Assembly (NCBI GenBank): GCA_017860085.1
Contig: JAFNAJ010000020.1
Coordinates: 1 to 13,534, forward strand
Direction of reading: 5' to 3'
Length of the DNA stretch: 13,534 nt
Origin: Acidobacteriota bacterium
GTDB taxonomy: Bacteria > Acidobacteriota > Vicinamibacteria > Vicinamibacterales > JAFNAJ01
Part shown: positions 1 through 5,359 of the stretch, piece by piece
How the letters are laid out: the number at the start of each line of letters is the position of its first letter
How positions within the stretch are numbered: the first letter of the stretch is position 1
Notes under the pieces: model-generated
Database searches by the model: none
Seen by the model: the letters and a program-made list of their open reading frames with translations, nothing else
What the model was told of the DNA's origin: nothing
Program-made: the position numbers and the translations under genes

Positions 1-221
1 CCGCCCAGGTGTCGCCAGCCGCCATGGCCAACCTGCTGGGCGACCTGTGGCAGAAGGGCGTCCCGCAATGGGAAGCCGCGTGCGCGCACCGCAACGTGAA
101 GCTGCACCTCTACGGCAAGGCCACCGCCCGCCCCGGCCGCAAGATGGGCCACCTCACCGCGCTCTCCGCCACCACCGCCGACGCCGTGCGCGACGTGCTC
201 GCCGCTCGGAACGCGTTGTAG
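1..221 (+). CDS. purK: PurK C-terminal end (N5-carboxyaminoimidazole ribonucleotide synthase), 5'-truncated by the window edge
   Basis: Only the last 72 or so residues are visible and the reading frame is open at base 1, so the start lies outside the window. The segment reads AAMANLLGDLW, then KLHLYGK, ARPGRKMGHLT and a closing helix. This is the characteristic end of PurK, an ATP-grasp enzyme; the NLLGD and GRKMGH elements are typical of the family C-terminus. PurK carboxylates aminoimidazole ribonucleotide with ATP and bicarbonate in cytosolic purine synthesis. The ATP-grasp core is off-window, so its catalytic residues cannot be checked. The stop is TAG at 219-221. A purE gene would be expected upstream but is not visible. 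The 339-bp spacer after it suggests that it ends its operon. Identification rests on recall of the family motif, not on a search. Confidence 0.85.
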   Translation, partial: AQVSPAAMANLLGDLWQKGVPQWEAACAHRNVKLHLYGKATARPGRKMGHLTALSATTADAVRDVLAARNAL

Positions 222-237
222 CGGTGGTCGCGGCAGC

Positions 238-297
238 CCTTCAGGTCTTCGAGTCCAGAGTCCCGGTGGCCCGGTAGGGCGGACCTTCAGGTCCGTC
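238..297. repeat. Inverted repeat with a directly repeated CCTTCAGGTC 10-mer
   Basis: The 10-mer CCTTCAGGTC occurs at 238-247 and again at 284-293. The second copy is the core of an inverted repeat: GGCGGACCT (278-286), a TC centre, then AGGTCCGTC (289-297), which pairs along 9 positions with one G-T wobble. Transcribed just after purK it could fold and act as a terminator or mRNA 3'-end stabiliser, although no T-tract follows. It has the look of a dispersed intergenic repeat; that needs genome-wide data this window cannot give. Confidence 0.55.
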
Positions 298-324
298 GTG
301 GAGCGGTTGCAGCGCGCCTTCCGA

Positions 325-352
325 GCGCCGAACGCCGAGCCCCCAGCCCCGA
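325..352. repeat. Four-copy heptamer tandem repeat (consensus RCSCCSA)
   Basis: Four consecutive 7-bp units are visible: GCGCCGA (325-331), ACGCCGA (332-338), GCCCCCA (339-345) and GCCCCGA (346-352). They are degenerate but stay in register without gaps. No function is evident. The octamer array at 4313-4352 is a comparable short-period repeat in the next large spacer. Confidence 0.55.
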
Positions 353-360
353 GTCCACTT

Positions 361-370
361 ACAAATTTGT
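361..370. promoter_or_regulatory. AT-rich perfect palindrome ACAAATTTGT, possible operator
   Basis: ACAAATTTGT is a perfect 10-bp palindrome in an AT-rich island (359-374) within otherwise very GC-rich DNA, about 190 bp before the DUF4397 start codon. Such a site could bind a dimeric regulator or contribute a -10 element (TACAAA at 360-365), but no matching -35 is present. A short palindrome can arise by chance, so this is only a candidate. Confidence 0.25.
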
Positions 371-544
371 GTTGGATCCCCGCCTGGAGGCCTCGCGTCC
401 TATCTGACATTGCAGCGAGGTTCCGGTGACGTTCGAGCGTCGGGATGGCGCTGAACGCCCCGGCGCTGCAGCGGGACCGTTCACAAAGGATGACTGTCAC
501 GCCGACGTTGAACGGCGGGACGAACAACGACCACGAGGAACGAA

Positions 545-551
545 AGAGGAG
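545..551 (+). promoter_or_regulatory. Ribosome binding site for the DUF4397 gene
   Basis: AGAGGAG lies 9 bases before the ATG at 561. It supports that start over the in-frame upstream codon at 426, because the protein starting at 561 opens directly with a signal peptide. Confidence 0.7.
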
Positions 552-560
552 TTGAAAGTC

Positions 561-1334
561 ATGAAGAGAATGTTCATCGCGATGTCGCTTCTCGCCGCCG
601 TCACGGTGGCCGCAGCGCCCGCCCTGGCGCAGGGCAGCAAGAGCAAGAAGCCCGTCACCACGCAGTCGGCCAATGCCAGTCTTCGAGTGGTCCACGGAAT
701 CAACGGTGCGGACCTCGGCCTGGAGTCAGCCCTGCCGGTCGACGTCTATGTCGCCGAAGCGAACGCGTGCCTCCTCCAGGGCTTCGAGTTCACAGAGGTG
801 GCCGGACCTCTCTCGTTGGCCGCTGGAACCTACACCGTGACCATTTCGTTGGCCGATGCAAGCAATCCCTGCGGTGGCCCTGTGGCCATCGGGCCGGCGC
901 CTCTCCCGCTGGAAGCCGGCAAGGACTACACGGCGATTGCCCACCTGACGGATGCGGGGGCGCCGACGGCTTCACTGTTCGCGACGCCCGACGCTGACCT
1001 GGCGGCCCCTGGCTACAGCCGCCTGGTGGCGCACCACACCGCGTGGGCTCCTGCCGTCGACGTGCTGGCCAACCGCGGCGGTGCGGGCAACGTTCCGGTG
1101 GCAGCCATCTTCGAAGGCGTGCCGAATGGCGCCAGCGGCAACCTCGACCTTCGTCCAGGCAACTGGACCGCGTATCTCGGCCTCCCCGGCACCGGAGAGC
1201 CACTCGAGGGCGCCGGGCCGTGGACGGTCACGACCAAGCCGTACAACGCCACGCTGGTGTTCGTGGTTGGGTCGCTGACCAACGGCCTGCAGCCCATCGT
1301 TGTCGACACGGCACTGAGCAAGCCCGCCAAGTAG
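561..1334 (+). CDS. Secreted DUF4397 domain-containing protein
   Basis: The 257-residue product opens with a clear Sec signal peptide (positively charged MKRM, hydrophobic core to about residue 22, ALAQ cleavage site near 24). A short Lys/Ser-rich linker follows, then the DUF4397 fold. The DUF4397 signature LRVVHG (41-46) with PVDVYV (59-64) is echoed in the second half by RLVAHH (154-159) and PAVDVLA (164-170), so the protein looks like two related beta-rich modules (about 41-145 and 153-250). Cys70 and Cys104, both in module one, could form a disulfide after export. DUF4397 proteins are exported and of unknown biochemical role, often thought structural or adhesive; no catalytic motif is visible. 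The gene stands alone, with its own ribosome site and a downstream terminator. The start at 561 is chosen from the ribosome site and signal peptide. Confidence 0.85.
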   Translation: MKRMFIAMSLLAAVTVAAAPALAQGSKSKKPVTTQSANASLRVVHGINGADLGLESALPVDVYVAEANACLLQGFEFTEVAGPLSLAAGTYTVTISLADASNPCGGPVAIGPAPLPLEAGKDYTAIAHLTDAGAPTASLFATPDADLAAPGYSRLVAHHTAWAPAVDVLANRGGAGNVPVAAIFEGVPNGASGNLDLRPGNWTAYLGLPGTGEPLEGAGPWTVTTKPYNATLVFVVGSLTNGLQPIVVDTALSKPAK

Positions 1335-1367
1335 GCAAGGCCGCACGAAACGAACGTGGACATTCCA

Positions 1368-1397
1368 GGGCCAGCCTGCGGGCTGGCCCTTCGCTTG
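1368..1397 (+). terminator. Rho-independent-type terminator after the DUF4397 gene
   Basis: GGGCCAGCC (1368-1376), loop TGCG, and GGCTGGCCC (1381-1389) form a perfect 9-bp GC-rich stem, 33 bp after the stop codon. It is followed by TTCGCTTGT, a broken T-rich stretch. Strong stem with a weak T-tract: a good terminator candidate that separates this gene from the SbtA operon. Confidence 0.75.
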
Positions 1398-1438
1398 TAC
1401 AGGCCCGGCGTGCGTCCCACTCCCCCGCAGCGCGTGAT

Positions 1439-1465
1439 GTGACTCGAAGCGTGATGCTCTACAAT
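1439..1465 (+). promoter_or_regulatory. Candidate sigma-70-type promoter for the sbtA-like operon
   Basis: TACAAT at 1460-1465 matches 5 of 6 bases of the -10 consensus. GTGACT at 1439-1444 matches 4 of 6 of TTGACA with a short 15-bp spacer. Transcription would start near 1472, leaving a leader of only about 13 bases before the ATG at 1485. That agrees with the absence of a Shine-Dalgarno sequence there. The -10 is convincing, the -35 less so. Confidence 0.4.
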
Positions 1466-1484
1466 CTCGGGTCACCGGACCTCG

Positions 1485-2462
1485 ATGGACACCTCGCTCC
1501 TCGCCGCGAACCTGCTCAGCCCGCCGATCCTCTTCTTCGCGCTGGGCGCATTCGCGGTGGGCGTGGGGTCCGACCTGGAGATCCCCACCCCAATCGCGAA
1601 GTTCCTGTCGCTGTACCTGCTGTTTGCCATCGGCATGCACGGCGGCCACGCGCTCCACGAGAGCGGGTTGCACACATCGGTGCTCGTTACGCTGCTGGCC
1701 GCGGTTGTCACGGCCTTCGTCGTGCCCCTCTACAGCTTTGCGATCCTGCGCTGGAAGCTCGATGTGCACAACGCGGCAGCCATTGCTGCGACGTACGGAT
1801 CCATCAGCGCGGTCACCTTCGTCACAGCGGGCGCGTTCCTCGCGTCGCAAGGCCGGACGTTCGGCGGCCACATGGTGGCGGCCATGGCGCTGATGGAGTC
1901 ACCGGCGATCGTCGTGGGCGTCCTGCTCGTGCGCTGGCTGGCGCCGGCCGCCCGCGAGGCGCCGCGAGCGGCCCTGGGGAGGCACCTCGTGCGCGAGGCC
2001 TGCTTCAACGGGTCCGTGCTGCTCATCCTCGGCAGCCTGGTCATCGGATTCGTCACGGGCACACCGGGCTGGAACGCGGTGAGCCCGTTTGCCGATGGCA
2101 TCTTCAAGGGCATGCTGTCGTTCTTCCTGCTCGACATGGGCCTCGTGGCCGCTCGTCGCCTGAGCGACCTCCGATCGGCCGGAGCCTTCCTGCCGGCCTT
2201 CGCGCTCGGCGCTCCCCTCGTGAACGCCGCCGTCGGGCTCGCGCTGGCCCGGCTCCTGTCGCTGCCCGCCACCGACGCGTTCATGTTCACCGTGCTCTGC
2301 GCGAGCGCCTCGTACATCGCCGTGCCCGCCGCCATGCGCCTGGCCGTGCCGGAGGCCAACCCGAGTCTCTACGTGTCGATGTCGCTCGCGGTCACGTTCC
2401 CGTTCAACATCGTGATCGGGATTCCGCTGTACGCGTTCCTCGTACGCATCTGGTGGGGGTGA
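1485..2462 (+). CDS. SbtA-family sodium-dependent bicarbonate permease
   Basis: The 325-residue protein is almost wholly hydrophobic, with about ten predicted membrane helices and no signal peptide, so it sits in the inner membrane. It matches the SbtA family (Na+/HCO3- symporter, formerly DUF897): an N-terminal LLSPPILFFALG segment, the polar broken-helix motif AATYGSISAVTFVTAG (101-116), GHMVAAMALMESPAI (128-142), and the inverted-repeat equivalent LCASASYIAVPAAMR (271-285) with SLAVTFPFN (300-308). These two half-site regions form the substrate and sodium site in SbtA. At 325 residues it is shorter than the roughly 370-residue cyanobacterial proteins, mainly through a short cytosolic loop between the halves (about 150-172). 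Its stop is 2 bp from the P-II gene start, the classic sbtA-sbtB arrangement. Bicarbonate as substrate is inferred from the family and the partner gene. Confidence 0.9.
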   Translation: MDTSLLAANLLSPPILFFALGAFAVGVGSDLEIPTPIAKFLSLYLLFAIGMHGGHALHESGLHTSVLVTLLAAVVTAFVVPLYSFAILRWKLDVHNAAAIAATYGSISAVTFVTAGAFLASQGRTFGGHMVAAMALMESPAIVVGVLLVRWLAPAAREAPRAALGRHLVREACFNGSVLLILGSLVIGFVTGTPGWNAVSPFADGIFKGMLSFFLLDMGLVAARRLSDLRSAGAFLPAFALGAPLVNAAVGLALARLLSLPATDAFMFTVLCASASYIAVPAAMRLAVPEANPSLYVSMSLAVTFPFNIVIGIPLYAFLVRIWWG

Positions 2463-2464
2463 CC

Positions 2465-2758
2465 ATGACGACGGTGAGGAAGGTCGAGATCGTCACGGCG
2501 TCGCTGGAGATTGAGCACGTGCTCGAGGTGCTCGACAACGAGGGCGTGTCGGGCTACACGGTCATACGTGACGTGGTGGGCCGGGGGAGCCGCGGCGCAC
2601 GGCCGGGCGACGAGCTGACCGGGGCCCTGACGAACAGCTACGTGATGACCGCGTGTTCGGCCGAGGAGGCCGAGCGCGTGGTCGCCGCCGTGCGGCCGAT
2701 CCTCAAGCGTTTTGGTGGCGTAGCCCTCGTGAGCGAGTGCCAGTGGGTCAGGCACTGA
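2465..2758 (+). CDS. P-II-like (SbtB-type) regulatory protein
   Basis: The 97-residue cytosolic protein has the P-II ferredoxin-like layout: strand KVEIVTA (6-12), helix EHVLEVLDNEGVSGYTV (17-33), a basic loop GRGSRGARPGDELTG (39-53) in the T-loop position, strand NSYVMTACS (57-65), helix AEEAERVVAAVRPILKRFGG (66-85) and last strand VALVSECQWV (86-95). The GRGSRG...GDELTG loop resembles SbtB rather than GlnB/GlnK; I see no canonical GlnB uridylylation tyrosine or its context. SbtB proteins are trimeric adenine-nucleotide sensors that bind SbtA and block it. The C-terminus ends ECQWVRH and lacks the CGPxGC redox loop found on many cyanobacterial SbtBs. The start ATG is 2 bp after the permease stop, with a G-rich ribosome-site-like stretch at 2455-2459, so the two are surely cotranscribed. 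Confidence 0.87.
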   Translation: MTTVRKVEIVTASLEIEHVLEVLDNEGVSGYTVIRDVVGRGSRGARPGDELTGALTNSYVMTACSAEEAERVVAAVRPILKRFGGVALVSECQWVRH

Positions 2759-2760
2759 GC

Positions 2761-2805
2761 GCCCCGCCTCGATCACGGGCCGCGAGGTCGTCGGCGGGCC
2801 GGGGC
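2761..2805. terminator. GC-rich hairpin between convergent P-II and HtrA genes
   Basis: GCCCCG (2761-2766) pairs with CGGGGC (2800-2805), and the stem can extend inward by a few pairs around a one-base bulge. It occupies the 46-bp space between two convergent stop codons and could act in both directions. There is no T-tract on either side, so intrinsic termination is uncertain. Confidence 0.35.
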
Positions 2806-4241
2806 TAGTCGATCTCGACCGCCACGAACATCAGGCGCCGGCTGCGCTGCACCTGCAGCACGCAGGGTGCGCCGCTCGGGATGCGTGCGACGGCGCGCTT
2901 GAACTCGTCGAGGGTCGTGACCGCCGCGCCATTGAGGCCGTAGATCACGTCTCCGATCGCCAGGCCCTGCTCGCTCGGCGGCGCATCAGCCGACTTGGCG
3001 GCCACGAGCAGCCCGCCTTGCCGTCGCAGCTGCGGCAGCATGCTCGAAATGCGGGCGTCGAGCGGGATGGCCAGCACCCCGAGCCTCGGCACCAGGTTGT
3101 CGGCTGGATCGGCCATGTCGGCAAACTCCACGGGAGCCGTCTCCCGTTCGGCCACGGCCACCGTCGTGCGCCTGCGTTCCTGGCCCCGCATGAACTCCAC
3201 GGCCACGGTGTCACCCACGCGACGCTGGTACACGTTCACCTCGAACTGGCGTCCGTTCTCCATGGCCTTGCCGTCGAGCGTCAGAATGACGTCTCCAGGC
3301 TGCAGGCCGGCCGCCTCGCCCGGCCCAGACGGGTAGACGTCGCCCACGACCACGCCGCTCAGCCGTTCGAGCTGGAGTCCCGCCGCGAGTGCCGGGGTGA
3401 TGGTCTGGGCCGAGACGCCAATCGATCCACGCCGCACGCGGCCGGTCTGTCGGATCTGGTCGAACACGGCGCGGACGATGTTGCTCGGCACCGCGAACCC
3501 GAGGCCCTCGCTGCCGCCCGATCGCGTGACGATGAAGGTGTTGATCCCAACGACCCGGCCGGTGGTGTCGACCAGCGGGCCCCCGCTGTTGCCGGGATTG
3601 ATCGGCGCATCGGTCTGCACGTACACCATCGGGTCGTCGGGCGCGCGCTGGCGGCCGATGGCGCTCACCACGCCCATCGACACGCTGTCTTCGAGGCCGA
3701 GGGGGTTGCCAAACGCGAGGACGATGGCACCCTGCCTGAGACCGTCCGAGTCGCCGAGCTCGAGCGCGTGCAGGTTCGACCGGTTCACGCGCAGCACCGC
3801 GAGGTCGGTCTCGGCGTCGAGACCGATGATCTTGGCATCGACCAGGTCGCCGCGCGGCCGAACGATGGAGCGCTTCTCGCCGGGCGCCGGCTCGGGCGGT
3901 GGAATCACGATCTGCACGCGCGTGGCGCCGGCCACGACGTGGGCGTTGGTCACCACGAGGCCCGACGAGTCGAGGATGACACCAGACCCGCCGGCCCGCT
4001 GACGGGTGATGAGGCCGCCGGCGGTTTCGGCCGTCTCGCGGATCTCGCCGTAGCCGGTGGCGACAATCGACACGACCGATGGCGACACCTGGGACGCCAG
4101 CGTCTCGAACGCGGCGCTCATCTCGGCCAGCGCCGCGGGCGCGCGTCTCACCTGCGCCGATCTGTTCTGGGCGATCACGGGCGCGATGCCCACCACGAGG
4201 CCCATCGCGCAAGCACCGACGAGGACTCGCGCTGTTGTCAT
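2805..4241 (-). CDS. Periplasmic DegP/HtrA-type serine protease with two PDZ domains
   Basis: The 478-residue protein begins with a signal peptide (residues 1 to about 25, ending PVIAQ). A trypsin-like domain (about 45-265) has a complete catalytic triad: His101 in TNAHVVAG, Asp146 in ETDLAVLRV and Ser219 in NPGNSGGPLV. PDZ1 (about 272-362) contains AAGLQPGDVILTLDGK. PDZ2 (about 384-475) contains QGLAIGDVIYGLNG. Order and size match DegP/DegQ/MucD proteases, which degrade or refold misfolded envelope proteins. The start is well fixed: the ribosome site AAGGAG (plus coordinates 4250-4255) lies 8 bases before the ATG. The beta-lactamase-like gene lies upstream in the same direction, 112 bp away. 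They may share a transcript, although the repeat-filled spacer could also hold a separate promoter. The exact ortholog (degP, degQ, mucD) cannot be assigned from sequence alone. Confidence 0.95.
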   Translation of the reverse strand: MTTARVLVGACAMGLVVGIAPVIAQNRSAQVRRAPAALAEMSAAFETLASQVSPSVVSIVATGYGEIRETAETAGGLITRQRAGGSGVILDSSGLVVTNAHVVAGATRVQIVIPPPEPAPGEKRSIVRPRGDLVDAKIIGLDAETDLAVLRVNRSNLHALELGDSDGLRQGAIVLAFGNPLGLEDSVSMGVVSAIGRQRAPDDPMVYVQTDAPINPGNSGGPLVDTTGRVVGINTFIVTRSGGSEGLGFAVPSNIVRAVFDQIRQTGRVRRGSIGVSAQTITPALAAGLQLERLSGVVVGDVYPSGPGEAAGLQPGDVILTLDGKAMENGRQFEVNVYQRRVGDTVAVEFMRGQERRRTTVAVAERETAPVEFADMADPADNLVPRLGVLAIPLDARISSMLPQLRRQGGLLVAAKSADAPPSEQGLAIGDVIYGLNGAAVTTLDEFKRAVARIPSGAPCVLQVQRSRRLMFVAVEID

Positions 4242-4249
4242 CCCGTGCG

Positions 4250-4255
4250 CTCCTT
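4250..4255 (-). promoter_or_regulatory. Ribosome binding site for the HtrA protease
   Basis: Read on the minus strand this is AAGGAG, 8 bases before the ATG at 4241. It is one of the two strongest ribosome sites in the window and fixes the start at a signal-peptide methionine. Confidence 0.75.
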
Positions 4256-4312
4256 CTGCGCGGCGGACCCGAAGGTCTGCCCTGCCCTGAGAACGTCCGA
4301 CCCTTCGACGCC

Positions 4313-4353
4313 CAGAACCCTTGAACCTCAGAACCCTTGAACCCCAGAACCCT
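4313..4353. repeat. Octamer tandem repeat in the spacer between beta-lactamase and HtrA genes
   Basis: Five consecutive octamers are visible: CAGAACCC, TTGAACCT, CAGAACCC, TTGAACCC, CAGAACCC, seen equally as 2.5 copies of the 16-mer CAGAACCCTTGAACCY (4313-4328, 4329-4344, partial 4345-4353). The array touches the stop codon of the beta-lactamase gene (TAG, plus coordinates 4354-4356). More degenerate similar sequence (CGACCCTTCGACGCC) lies just outside it. On the transcribed strand it reads as GGGTTC-type repeats and would follow directly after the upstream gene. The function is unknown; such arrays can vary in copy number. Confidence 0.75.
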
Positions 4354-5250
4354 CTACTGCCCTTGCTCGTACACCGTCTTGCTGATCTGCGCGATGAGCG
4401 CCTCGCGTGCCTTCGATTCGAGGCCTCTCACAAGGACGACCAGCACGTAGGGCCTGGGCGCGAACACGATCGCGGCGTCGTGGTTGACTGTCGAAATCTC
4501 ACCCGTCTTGTGCGCGACACGCGTACCCTCGGGCACGCCGGCCGGGATCCCGTCACGGAACTGCTGGTTTGCCAGGATCTCGATCATCTCCTTGCTGGCT
4601 TTCGGCGACACGGCCTTCCCGTCGGCAATGGCCTGCATCAGTACCAGCAGTGCCTCCGCCGTCGTGGTGTTGTTGCGGCCGGCCTCGTAGGCTTTCGCGT
4701 CCTCGACGCCTCGCAGCACCTGCATGCCACTCGCGCCGAGCTCCACGGTGGTCTGCTGGATCTTCTGCGGGCCGAGTCGATCGATGAGGATGTTGGTGGC
4801 GAGATTGCTGCTCGCCGTGATCATCGCCCAGCACAGCTCCCGGTACGAGATCGGCTGGCCCACCCTCGAATACAGCGCGGTCTCCGAGTCGCTTTCCGGC
4901 GACAGGGTGTACGGGCTGTCGTCGATGATGCTGCGGAAGGTGTTGACAATGGGGATCTTCTGGTCGAGCTTCGCCAGGCCGATCGAGTCCTGGCGGAACA
5001 GCTCGATCATCACCGGCACCTTCATCGTGCTCGCCGCGTGGAACACGGCGTCCTCGTTGATCAGGAGCTCGTCGCGACGGTCGAGCGTGCGGTAGGCCAC
5101 CGCCACCTCGGCCCCGCGCTGCGCGATGAGCGCCTCGAGGCGATCGCGCAGCGTGTTCTGCGCCGATGCGCGCGGCGCGGCCACGGCCACGATCATGAGG
5201 GACAGCAACGACCAGGCGCCTGCGGCGCTGCGGGAGTGTGGGTACGGCAT
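4354..5250 (-). CDS. Class A beta-lactamase-like serine hydrolase, exported
   Basis: The 298-residue protein has a signal peptide ending near RASAQN (residue 31) and the ordered motifs of class A beta-lactamases. They are S74-T-M-K77 (Ambler Ser70-Lys73), S147-S-N149 (Ambler 130 SDN, with Ser for Asp) and K248-T-G250 followed by Glu (Ambler 234 KTG). Ser147 to Glu183 is 36 residues, exactly the Ambler 130-166 distance, so Glu183 (RGVED) is the likely deacylation glutamate. The position of Asn170 is then Ala187. The nucleophile-to-SSN distance is 73 residues rather than 60, about a 13-residue insertion. The omega loop is followed by RNNTTT, parallel to the usual RDTTT. Family members hydrolyse beta-lactams in the periplasm, but spectrum and activity cannot be read from this. 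The start at 5250 is chosen from a GGAG site 7 bases upstream and a well-placed signal peptide; the frame stays open to 5307. Confidence 0.9.
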   Translation of the reverse strand: MPYPHSRSAAGAWSLLSLMIVAVAAPRASAQNTLRDRLEALIAQRGAEVAVAYRTLDRRDELLINEDAVFHAASTMKVPVMIELFRQDSIGLAKLDQKIPIVNTFRSIIDDSPYTLSPESDSETALYSRVGQPISYRELCWAMITASSNLATNILIDRLGPQKIQQTTVELGASGMQVLRGVEDAKAYEAGRNNTTTAEALLVLMQAIADGKAVSPKASKEMIEILANQQFRDGIPAGVPEGTRVAHKTGEISTVNHDAAIVFAPRPYVLVVLVRGLESKAREALIAQISKTVYEQGQ

Positions 5251-5257
5251 GGCAATG

Positions 5258-5261
5258 CTCC
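5258..5261 (-). promoter_or_regulatory. Ribosome binding site for the beta-lactamase-like gene
   Basis: Minus-strand GGAG sits 7 bases before the ATG at 5250. It decides this start over the in-frame ATG at 5307, which would add 19 residues in front of a complete signal peptide. Confidence 0.6.
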
Positions 5262-5263
5262 GG

Positions 5264-5293
5264 TTCGGACCCGGTGGGCCGAGCGTGTAGAAT
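5264..5293 (+). promoter_or_regulatory. Weak candidate promoter for the oxidoreductase operon
   Basis: TAGAAT at 5288-5293 matches 5 of 6 of the -10 consensus. TTCGGA at 5264-5269, 18 bp upstream, matches the -35 only weakly (3 of 6). Transcription would start near 5300, giving a leader of about 73 bases that contains the hairpin at 5310-5359. The site lies in the divergent region, just upstream of the beta-lactamase start. Confidence 0.3.
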
Positions 5294-5309
5294 GGCCGAG
5301 GATTCACCG

Positions 5310-5359
5310 AGGTGCAAGCCCGGCCGTGGAAGGAACCGGCCCCACGGGCGCGTGCACCT
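5310..5359 (+). promoter_or_regulatory. Stable stem-loop in the leader of the oxidoreductase gene
   Basis: AGGTGCA (5310-5316) and TGCACCT (5353-5359) are perfect 7-bp inverted repeats. Inside them GCCCG (5318-5322) faces CGGGC (5345-5349), and alternatively CCGTGG (5324-5329) pairs with CCACGG (5342-5347). The result is one long, nearly continuous hairpin ending 13 bases before the chosen ATG (5373). It could control translation or stabilise the mRNA. It does not match a riboswitch class that I can recognise. Confidence 0.4.

Larger units (their letters stand above)
222..560. other. Non-coding spacer between purK and the DUF4397 gene
   Basis: These 339 bp hold no convincing gene. One frame is open from about 426 into the next gene, but it lacks a start signal and would place residues ahead of a good signal peptide. 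The left half contains a directly repeated 10-mer, a CGGACCT palindrome and a heptamer tandem array. The middle has an AT-rich island with a perfect 10-bp palindrome at 361-370. The right half (about 400-545) probably carries the promoter and leader of the DUF4397 gene, but I found no clear -35/-10 pair. Sub-features are listed separately. Confidence 0.7.

Noticed and set aside
498..515. Sigma-54-type site (TGTCAC...TTGAA) before the DUF4397 gene
   Set aside because: It lacks the -24 GG (TGTCAC instead of TGGCAC), the spacing is wrong and the -12 GC is missing.
426..560. N-terminal extension of the DUF4397 protein back to the codon at 426
   Set aside because: It would put 45 charged residues ahead of a complete signal peptide. 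The ribosome site at 545-551 points to the start at 561.
1043..2464. A plus-strand frame open from 1043 into the P-II gene, suggesting a 571-residue protein
   Set aside because: The part before 2465 is an Arg-rich shadow of the DUF4397 and permease genes in another frame. Only the P-II part from 2465 looks like protein.
3018..4340. A 440-residue plus-strand frame opposite the HtrA gene
   Set aside because: It is a His/Arg-rich, low-complexity shadow; the minus strand has a complete catalytic triad, two PDZ domains and a good ribosome site.
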